This document shows, piece after piece, positions 35,520 through 43,800 of a DNA stretch of 60,000 bases. Position numbers and translations under genes: made by a program. Each line of letters begins with the position of its first letter. Position 1 is the first letter of the stretch. The DNA is from Symsagittifera roscoffensis (taxonomy: Eukaryota > Xenacoelomorpha > Acoela > Convolutidae), in assembly GCF_963678635.1 (NCBI RefSeq), contig NC_087065.1, forward strand, positions 24,697,254 through 24,757,253. Direction: 5' to 3'. Below the pieces are notes generated by a model. It was given only the letters and a program-made list of their open reading frames with translations. It ran no database searches and had not been told where the DNA came from.

Positions 35520-36450
35520 GGGCAACCCTCCGAGTAGCTCCGTGGATAGAGCTAACGACTTAAGGTTTGGAAAAGGAAGGAATCGGAGGGTCCAAATTTG
35601 ATAGTTTTTGGCCAAATTTTTGTTTATAAACCAATTTTGGTCTGGTTTTTTGCATTATTCCAGTGCCGTACAGGGCTGCTACGCTCATTTCAAGTATTTT
35701 TAGGCACTTTCGACAGGAATTGCGGAAAAAGTCTTTCAGAACCTATATAGGTGGTGAAAAAAGGCCATTTTGACGAACGCGTTTTTGGCGATTTCTCAAA
35801 GACTAGTTATCCGATCGGGATAATTTTGGTACCATAAGTCGACGTTTTTGACCACTTTTCCGAATCGCAACCGTTTTTGGGTTGATTATTTCGGAAAAGA
35901 AAAATTTTTTAGAATTTGTTGGTTCGGAGGGTCCAAATCACGGGCAACCCTCCGAGCGGCAGAAGATTTTATCAAAACATCTTTTTATTCAACTGGGGAG
36001 GTTGACCGTGTCAGCCAACCTAGTTTTAAGTCAGGTAGACCGCTTTCGGAGGCTTTACTGCGGTGATATAACCCTTTTTCTTGATTTTGAAGGAACCCTC
36101 CGAAGTGACCCTCCGGAGTCAGCTAAACCCTTTAGCAACCCTCCTTAGTGGAAAATTTCCACGTGATCACCCTAAGAAGTTGAAACAGCTCCCCTTAGAG
36201 CTCCTAGCTTGTTTTGACGCTTTTTCAAGCTAGTGGGAGAACCTTCTAAGCGAGATCAAAAAATTTGAAAATTTTGGAGGTACCCTCCAAAGTAACCCTC
36301 CGGAGCATATTAAGCATCTTATTGACCCTCCTTAGTAAATTTAGGGAGACCCTCCGAAGTAACTTGGGTGATTAGGGTACCCTCCGAAGTAACTTGGGTG
36401 ATCAAGGTACCCTCCGAGGTAACCCTCCGGAGTGTCTTAAACCTTCTAAC
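35520..36450 (+). repeat. Leader: cluster of ACCCTCCG motifs
   Basis: More than a dozen copies of ACCCTCC(G/A/T), often followed by AAGTAA or GGAGT, lie here. They include a near-perfect tandem of 'taccctccgaagtaacttg' (36,349 and 36,380) and inverted copies (cggagggtcc at 35,584 and 35,927). Many are adjacent pairs of the form 'accctccGAAGT..accctccGGAGT'. They are non-coding. They could be binding sites for Gag or a host factor, or pairing partners of the GGAGGGT arms upstream and in the LTR. Confidence 0.7.
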
Positions 36451-36670
36451 GATCTTCCTTGTTAGAGACTTGAGTAAAATTTCTGTGGCAATCTGGGAAA
36501 CGGAAAATATCCATTTAATTAAGATCATATTAGGATATTAGGCGTGCTTATCAGGATCATAAGAACCCATTCTGACCCGGAAATTCGTGATCAACTTTGG
36601 ATTCTACATTGGGTGTATCAGAAGTACCCGAACAAAGAAAATTTTTTTGATTGTGATTTTGGTTGTGTGG

Positions 36671-36966
36671 TTGCCTTGAGCTACTTAATAGGAAAGTTCG
36701 GGCAATCCGGGAACAAATAAAAGAAGACCTCGGTGAGTGTATTAGGCAAATACACACTCACTTGAGAAGAAAAGTTGTTCCCTGCTCTCGTGCACTTGGA
36801 GCGTTCCGGGTGTGGGGGAGCTTTTTCATAGACTTTAGAAATTTTCGATCAGAGGTTGCCTTGAGTTACTTAATAGGACAGCTCGGGCAATCGCAGGACA
36901 CCCATAAGAAGACCTCGGTCGGTGTATTAGGCAGATACACACCCACTTGAGAAGACTGTGTCCTGG
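36671..36966 (+). other. Duplicated leader RNA structure with compensating base changes
   Basis: Two diverged tandem copies (36,671-36,783 and 36,856-36,966, period ~185) each have three helices. The first is TTGCC/GGCAA (36,671/36,701), enclosing GAGCT/AGTTC in copy 1 and GAGTT/AGCTC in copy 2. The second is an outer 8-bp stem, GGGAACAA/TTGTTCCC (36,709-716/36,775-782) in copy 1 and CAGGACAC/GTGTCCTG (36,894-901/36,958-965) in copy 2. The third is a hairpin around 'tgtattaggca.atacaca'. The outer stem keeps all eight pairs although most bases differ, which is strong evidence for conserved RNA structure. It lies ~470 nt before gag, suiting a packaging signal or an internal ribosome entry element. 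Confidence 0.75.
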
Positions 36967-37432
36967 GCTTCGTTCTTTCGGATCGTTCCGATTGGGGGAA
37001 GTCTTTTTCTTTAAGACTAAGTTTTATTTATCTATTTCTGAATCATCACTGCTTTTTATTAAAGATTGTTTAATTTTAACAAAGCAGTGACTTGATAAAT
37101 TGTGTGGCGATAAATTGATACTGACAAAAGGTCGCTGTCACCTGTAGGATATTCTTATCTGATTATCGATTGTGTTTTGTGTGTCGATTATATCTTGTGG
37201 AAACTTAGTGATACTGTTATACTATACATCCGGGTTGAGTTAGCATTATATCAATACTGGGTAGACCCTGTGTGTAGCTTTAGCTGAGTCACTAGTTTAG
37301 TCGTGAGAGATCTAAGAGAGATTTTGATACTGACGGAATCGAGTAGGCAGCGTTAAGCGATTTAACTAAATCTTGTTTGTGGCACGTTTGCATTGCCATC
37401 AAATTACGAATACTTTCATTTTGTTAAAAACT
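36967..37432 (+). other. Leader, gag-proximal part
   Basis: AT-rich sequence from the last structured element to the gag ATG at 37,433. It contains an 'aaagcagtgac'/'atcactgcttt' inverted pair (about 37,045-37,090) that could form another stem-loop. No coding signal. Confidence 0.4.
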
Positions 37433-39028
37433 ATGCAGCGCAGGGACTCACTAGGATCGAGTACTAAAATTCCCAGGCTAAGCAAGGGAAGCACGCGGAA
37501 GTTTAGAACTAGGCGTAGCCAAACCTCGTTTAGCAGCGCTTCCGACGCGTTTGCTGAAGACGAATCGACTAAAGGTCAACCTGATCTTTCAGTGAGCGAA
37601 ATGAAACTAAGGAGCGAGAAAAACCTCGATGGCAATCAAAGGCGGAGCGCCGAGGCCGAGCCTGCGAGCGAAACGCTGGTGGATCCCTTTGACGAAGGGG
37701 AGCGAACGCTCATTCGACCCGACTTTGAGCCAGACGAGGTCCTCGAACGGGAGGAAGTCGAGAGGACAGAGGAGACCTCGGAGCGTCCCGAGGTCGAACC
37801 TCGGGAGGAAGTGTTGTACAGGGGAATGTCCAAATCAGAGACTAAGAGCTATAAATGGAGAAAGGAACCTTCACATCCGACAAGTACACACTCATCTTTG
37901 GCCAAGCAGAGCAACAACGCGATGATGTCGAGTATGAGTCCGGGTGAAGAGCAGACGTTCTCGAAGGCAAAGAAAAGTTGGAAGTCTTTGTACGATGAGC
38001 GCGTGACGTCGCTACAAGCCGGAGGTCTGTCCTCTAGTTACGACCAACCGGAAATAACCCATCCGGATGTGAACTTCACACCGTGCCCAAGGAACGACAT
38101 GAGCAGGGAGGCGTCTTCTGCCTCGCCGACCAGGCCTATGTCAGATGGGATAACGATGGGAGCATCATCAACGTTTGACAGACTGATGACGTCAATGCAC
38201 AAGCAAAAGGGCGGTGCGTCATCGAGTACTAGGCTACAGCCACAGTTGACCTCGTCTTCTCTGGGGCTAACCCCGCCATTGGGGGCAGCTGGTGACATAA
38301 GTGACATGTTCGCTGGTGTGATGAATGGTCTGGATGAATTGAGGCGGGACATGACTAAGAGGATAAATCAAGTTGACGAGAGAGCTCACCATGGTCGAGA
38401 GAGTTTGAAAGATGAGCTAACGCACGTGAAGTCGCAGGCGAGGTTTGATCAGGCTCAATTGATTCGTAACACCGATCAATGCCTGGCTGAGAGCCTGGCA
38501 CAGGCAAACAAAGAGTCAGAGGAAAGAGAGGCTAGGATGACAAGAGAGATCGAGCGATTATTAAATGATCATGATAATACCTACGCCCAAACGATGACTG
38601 GCCTGGAAAAGAGGTTGGACGCCAAATCTGACTTGATGATGCGGAAGCTTGACGCGATCCTGAATGGGAGTAGTTGGCAGGAGCATTCCAACTCAAGGGA
38701 GCGCTCACGCCATGCGAATGTTGGAGATGGTACGGGCAACAGTGCCAGAGCCCAGCAAGGCTCGAGAACGAACTACGAACATAGAAACAAGGAGCGGCCA
38801 AGGGCAGCCCCGCAGAGGCCTGGCTGGACGAATCCAGTCCCGCCGGAGGCAGATGCCACCCCGGAGACAAGATTGCCAACCGTGCCACAAGTCAGTTCAG
38901 TACCAGATCTGACTACAGTCTCACAAGACACAACGATGTATGCCTCGATGTTTGAGCCTCTGAACAGATCTCTTGAAACATTCATCACCAAGCTCTCGAA
39001 GTCAACCGAGAGAGGAGAGAGGTCTTGA
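37433..39028 (+). CDS. gag: Element 1 gag, N-terminal part (ends at in-frame TGA)
   Basis: Predicted N-terminal half of the structural Gag polyprotein (531 residues from the ATG at 37,433; the frame is open a little further upstream but without ATG). The sequence is basic and Ser-rich at first, then a Glu/Arg-rich segment. A long heptad-like helical region follows (about residues 300-410, DELRRDMTKRINQVDERA onward) suited to coiled-coil assembly, then a proline-rich tail. It ends at a TGA (39,026-39,028), after which the same frame continues directly into the capsid domain. So the TGA is either a nonsense change or a read-through codon. Assignment rests on position and the downstream capsid; the N-terminus itself matches no family I recognise. 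Confidence 0.7.
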   Translation: MQRRDSLGSSTKIPRLSKGSTRKFRTRRSQTSFSSASDAFAEDESTKGQPDLSVSEMKLRSEKNLDGNQRRSAEAEPASETLVDPFDEGERTLIRPDFEPDEVLEREEVERTEETSERPEVEPREEVLYRGMSKSETKSYKWRKEPSHPTSTHSSLAKQSNNAMMSSMSPGEEQTFSKAKKSWKSLYDERVTSLQAGGLSSSYDQPEITHPDVNFTPCPRNDMSREASSASPTRPMSDGITMGASSTFDRLMTSMHKQKGGASSSTRLQPQLTSSSLGLTPPLGAAGDISDMFAGVMNGLDELRRDMTKRINQVDERAHHGRESLKDELTHVKSQARFDQAQLIRNTDQCLAESLAQANKESEEREARMTREIERLLNDHDNTYAQTMTGLEKRLDAKSDLMMRKLDAILNGSSWQEHSNSRERSRHANVGDGTGNSARAQQGSRTNYEHRNKERPRAAPQRPGWTNPVPPEADATPETRLPTVPQVSSVPDLTTVSQDTTMYASMFEPLNRSLETFITKLSKSTERGERS

Positions 39029-39715
39029 AGAACACTGAAAAAGCCGAAGTCATATAAAGACGAGTCAGACGGGTGCATTGATACTTGGATAGAGGTGATG
39101 AAGTTACACTTTGAGGAAGAGAATCTCTCCAAGAAACAGGAGTGCAGCGCGCTGACAAGCAACCTGGAGGGTACTGCATTAAATTGTGTAATGGCGAAAA
39201 GAGCCAATGAGAGAGGCAGCGCTCGCAAGATATTCGACATCCTGCTGAATCGTTTCGGCTCTGGAGTACAAGGGCACCAGGCTATGGTGAAGTTCGAGAA
39301 GAGGCGTCAGAGAGATGAAGAATCAATAGATAAATTCTTGGACGACCTTGAATTGCTCAGGAGGAGAAGCAACCCGGATGAGAGAATATCCGAGCGAAAC
39401 TTGGCGATTGCTTCGAAGTTTATGGATGGAGTAAGGAGTGAGGAGCTGAAGACGATGTTGGCCACTCATTTCACCCTGTCGCTTGACCAGGTACCCACGC
39501 CCGACGACTTGCGTATGAAGTCACGCGAGTATTTACTCATAAAACCGAGGGCGCAAACCGTTACAGCAATTATGGTAACTATAGCGGGACAAACACTGGT
39601 GCGAATTCCAGTTGGTACAAACCTCGCGATGACATGGACAAGAGGAGGTCGTGTGCGAATTGTGGTTCGATGGACCACCACGTTTCTGCGTGTTCTGCAT
39701 ACAAACAGAACATGA
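39029..39715 (+). CDS. gag: Element 1 gag, capsid (retrotransposon gag) domain
   Basis: It continues the same frame after the TGA. The first ~170 residues fit the retrotransposon Gag capsid fold: a Trp-containing start (CIDTWIEVMKLHFEEEN), SALTSNLEGTALNCV, a FDILLNRFG segment, and a helical 'ESIDKFLDDLELLRRR' region typical of the capsid C-terminal part. It should form the virus-like particle shell. Near 39,548 the true reading moves to the -1 frame, where a Gly/Asn/Tyr-rich linker leads to the zinc knuckles. The last ~50 codons of this frame are therefore probably not used. Confidence 0.8.
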   Translation, partial: RTLKKPKSYKDESDGCIDTWIEVMKLHFEEENLSKKQECSALTSNLEGTALNCVMAKRANERGSARKIFDILLNRFGSGVQGHQAMVKFEKRRQRDEESIDKFLDDLELLRRRSNPDERISERNLAIASKFMDGVRSEELKTMLATHFTLSLDQVPTPDDLRMKSREYLLIKPRAQTVTAIMVTIAGQTLVRIPVGTNLAMTWTRGGRVRIVVRWTTTFLRVLHTNRT

Positions 39716-40893
39716 AGGCCATAGGCTACTTTCTCGAGGACGCCGACGCGACCGACGAGGATCATGAGGAGTACGTCAGAGGGCTCATCATAAAATATGG
39801 TCCGAGGTGTTTCTTCTGTAATTTGGAGGGACACTTCAAGTCGGATTGTACTCAATTTTGGGACGCAGTAGCGGACGCGAAACATCCCCTCCACGAAGAG
39901 GCGCTTTCGGGTGTCAAGGCCAGTAGAGCACGTCTGATGAACGAGGCTGAATCTCGGAGAAAGGAGACGACACCGAGCACCTTCACGACCAAAAAGGTTA
40001 AGACATGGCCTGACGAGTTGGTAGCCTCGAACCTCGAAACAGAGTCGTCTAGCCCACTCAAGGTGGATTATGGCCTGGCGGCAAGGACAGCGCTGCAGAA
40101 TGTCAAACAGGACCTAGCAACGAAAGAAGTGGAGCAATGGGTAAGGTCGGAGCTGGAGAGCACAGATCTTCGGGAAAGTCTTAATGTCCTGGGTAAAACG
40201 ACAAAAGCAGAAGACAAAGAGGAACCCAAGAAACAGGGACTAAAACTGAACGTTATATCTGGTAAGACTTTCGGCATGACGAAGGCGGGGACCAAAATAA
40301 TGTCCATCATTTCAGTCGCAGGGCACCAGGTGGTCAAGAACTTGAGTGAGCCATCCGAGATTACACTGGTCCACCTGGACATCTATGCCGACTACCTGAA
40401 GGAGAAGGATCCCAAACTGGACTCCAGGGCAGTGCGAGCGCTGCTCGCAACGGGAGGTCCGAGGCTGATGAAAGTGGACGGACATTATATCGATGTCCAT
40501 GGCCCTTACCCGATTCTGATGAATGTGGATGGCATCAATATCTACACGAAAGCTCACATAACTGATGCGAACGATCAGGTTGGCCGGATATACATTGGTC
40601 AAGAGGAGCTGAAGGTCAGACGAATCGGACACAACGCGATGCTCGAACAAGATGCGGTGCATATTGGTTGCGAGGCCGATCTGGCCGCACACGTTCTGGA
40701 CGTGCAAGGCAGACAACTTTCAGTAAAGGGACTGCTAGACACGGGAGCAGTGGTTAGTGTCATGCCAGTCAAAACTTGGACCGACATGGGTTTCGAAAGG
40801 TCGGATCTCATACCGACAAACATCAGGTTGGCAGCTGCCAATCAGGGAGCGATCTATGTCGCCGGACGCTCGGAGGAAGACATTTTTGGATGA
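39553..40893 (+). CDS. Element 1 nucleocapsid zinc knuckles and protease N-terminal part
   Basis: Frame -1 to the capsid. Two CX2CX4HX4C zinc knuckles bind nucleic acid: CANCGSMDHHVSAC (ATG-numbered residues 7-20 from 39,634) and CFFCNLEGHFKSDC (59-72). Their 38-residue spacing is unusually long. A charged ~200-residue linker follows. The retropepsin active site is LLDTGAVVSVMP (catalytic Asp at codon 40,738). About 100 residues earlier an ALLATGGP motif (codon 40,447) and a later GRIYIGQEEL resemble a second, inactive retropepsin repeat. The frame stops at 40,893 inside the protease, and the rest of the domain is in the pol frame, so a -1 shift is needed near the T-run at 40,883-40,887. Confidence 0.85.
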   Translation, partial: ANRYSNYGNYSGTNTGANSSWYKPRDDMDKRRSCANCGSMDHHVSACSAYKQNMKAIGYFLEDADATDEDHEEYVRGLIIKYGPRCFFCNLEGHFKSDCTQFWDAVADAKHPLHEEALSGVKASRARLMNEAESRRKETTPSTFTTKKVKTWPDELVASNLETESSSPLKVDYGLAARTALQNVKQDLATKEVEQWVRSELESTDLRESLNVLGKTTKAEDKEEPKKQGLKLNVISGKTFGMTKAGTKIMSIISVAGHQVVKNLSEPSEITLVHLDIYADYLKEKDPKLDSRAVRALLATGGPRLMKVDGHYIDVHGPYPILMNVDGINIYTKAHITDANDQVGRIYIGQEELKVRRIGHNAMLEQDAVHIGCEADLAAHVLDVQGRQLSVKGLLDTGAVVSVMPVKTWTDMGFERSDLIPTNIRLAAANQGAIYVAGRSEEDIFG

Positions 40894-43800
40894 GCTTCCT
40901 AGTAGTAGAGAATTTGGATGAATCCGACCAGTTCATCCTAGGAAGGGATTTTGTTCGCAACTTTGACTTCACGATCGATCTCAATGACGGATTGATTAGG
41001 ATCAAGGATCCTGAGAGAAAGTATGAGAAAAGACCCCTTAATAAGATCTTAATTAATCAGGCCAAGGTGCCGATCTTTCTGGATCGAAAAGTTAGATTAA
41101 AACCGAACCAAGCCGTAGTAGCGACGTTTAGGATGAGGAACTTGAATGAACTCAGCAATGACAGACAGGTGTGTCTGGTACCAAATCCAAACAGTAAAAG
41201 CTCGGCTATTTTAGGAAGAAGCTTCTCACTCACTCAGAGCGGACTGTGTGTGAGTGTGTTATTGAACACAGAAGCAACAACAGTGACAATACAGAGGGGA
41301 AAGAAACTTGGCTACGCTTTGCCTCTAAACACAGACTTTCTGAGTGTGGAGAACTTGAAGAAGTTTGATGTAACTAAATGTCCATTACATGCGAACCAAG
41401 AATGTATAATGAAAAGAGTAATTGAATTGAAATCTTCTAGGAAATTGTTTTCAATGAAGTCGGAAACAGATGATGGGCTGTCTAGTTGTTCCAACTTTCC
41501 TGAGAGGCCGACGGAAGCAGAGTTAGCAGCGAATAGGCCTGTCCTACCTGAGATAGAACATCTGAAGGGTAAAATATCTGACAAGGAACTAGATTCGCTC
41601 AGGGCGGTGCTAGATCGGAACGCAGACGTTTTTTCGAAACATAAGGCCGACATAGGTTGTTGCAATTTTGTAGAGCACGAGATTGAGATAGAAGAGGGCT
41701 CGGTACCTCATAGGGAAGGGGCGAGAAGAATGACGCCAAACAAGTCAGAAGCGTGTAGGAAGGAAATCGAGATGTTAATGGAGTACGACATGATCGAGCC
41801 GTCGAAGTCCCCATGGGCTTGTGGTGTGGTCATGGCGAAAAAGAAAGGGGGACAACTCAGATTTTGTTGTGATTTCCGTTATCTGAACGCAGTGACTATA
41901 AAGGACGCATACCCGATTCCCCGCATCGATGAGAGCCTATCCAAGCTGGGAGACGCTAAGTTCTTCACGACGTTGGATTTGGGCTCAGCGTTCTGGCAAG
42001 TGCCACTCAGAAAGCAAGATCGAGAGAAAACAGGTTTCGCGTGTGAGCTGGGACTGTTCCAGTGGAAGAGGATGCCATTCGGATTGTGCAACGCGACGGC
42101 CACATTCCAGCGACTGATGGCTCAGGCACTCACGAGCGTCACTAAGAAGTATGGGAATCTCATCATGTGTTATGTCGATGATGTAGTGATTGCAACACCA
42201 ACCTTAGAAGACCACATAGAGAGGTTGGAGGAGGTGTTTTCTTGCATGAAGCAGGCGGGTCTGAAATGCAAACCCTCTAAGTGTGAAATCCTCAGGGATT
42301 CCATAAAGTATCTGGGCCGCCTGGTTGACAAACATGGAGTGAGACCAGATCCCGAAGCGGTTGAAGCGGTGCTGACCTGGAAGGCACCTAAAACAGATAC
42401 ACAGCTGATGAGTTTTCTTGGATTCGCAAATTATTATCGGGAGTTCATCAAGGGGTATGCTGACAAAATATACCCCATGCAGAGGTTGATGAGAAACAAG
42501 GGCAAAAAGTTCACTTGGACTGATGAGGCACAAGTCTCATTTGAAAACATCAAACGTGAACTTTGCGAGGCACCGGTCCTCGGCATGCCAACGGAGAAGG
42601 GAATGTTCGTGCTGGACACGGATGCATCAGTGGTTGCGATATCGGGCATACTTCACCAGGAACAGGAGTGGAACGGGAGAACAGTTCTTCGTCCGATAGC
42701 CTACGGGAGTAAAGTCCTGAGTGATACTGAAATGAAGTACGGCGCACCAAAAGCGGAGATGTTTGCAGTGATCACGTTCGTGGAGAAATACAGGGCCTAC
42801 CTGGGGAGTGCTCCCTTCAAGTTACGCGTGGATAATTGTGCCCTTGCCTGGCTGAAAACCTATTCGATGGACCAAAGCTATATTGGTCGTTGGATCGTGC
42901 GCCTGGATGGATACCACATGATCATAGAGCACCGTACCCGTGACAAGCACCAGAACGCAGATAGCCTCAGTAAAAAGACAGAATTTTATGAGCGCCTCGA
43001 GGAGAAGCAGGCTAACCAATCAGAGATCAAAGACGGGTTTTCCTTTCTGGACAAAGAAACCTACGACAAGCTGCCACTTACTAGGTGGTTAGACAAGTCA
43101 GGACATCCTATACCTGGACACCCTGACCTTCCAGTGGAGACGGCCGCGGAGATAAAGCTTTTAGCCAGAGGCGAGCCCGTTCCGTTGGATCTGCTAGTCC
43201 GATCCAACTTGGTACAGCAAGAACTGACCAGGCTGGGTATAAACAGCATCGCTTTATTGAACAAGACGGTGAACGTGGCGCCGGAGGTCATGGGAAAACT
43301 CCGCGACTTGTTGGATAGGGAAGTGGATAGGCATGATCGTGAATGGATGGAGACCATGCAGCGGTTGACTGTCACCGAGAGAACAGAGAAGGGGCCAGTG
43401 TCCATTCGCAGCCGAGGCGTTGAACGGGATTGCAGGTCGATCGTCAACCAGCTGGTGACCTCGATGCCGAAAGAAGTCTTGTTGAGAACTTTGTTCACTG
43501 AATATGGAACATTGAACCAGAACCAAACTACTGAGGAAGTCAGGATCAGATCGAAATCTAGCTTCACGAGGAGAGTGCACTTCACGGATGCAAAAGAGGA
43601 ATACGAGCCAAGCCCAGATTGGTTGTCCGGGGACGAGACGATGTCCGGGGAGTCTGATACCTTCGAGCCAGTCAAGGACGACTTGTCTGAGGAGTCAGAC
43701 ACCTTTGAGCCCGTGCAGGACGACTTGTCCGGGGAGAGGTTGACTAGACCACCTAGGGGCAGAATTTTGTCCGGGGAGTCGGGTTCGAAGCGACCAATGG

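Noticed and set aside
35848-36148. Short frames in the element 1 leader as regulatory or accessory proteins
   Set aside because: They are interrupted by the repeated ACCCTCCG motifs and overlap in several frames; structural RNA explains the region better.
34300-37432. CRISPR-like array or satellite in the leader
   Set aside because: The repeats are short motifs at irregular spacing with related interiors, in a retroelement of a eukaryotic genome; no spacer structure.
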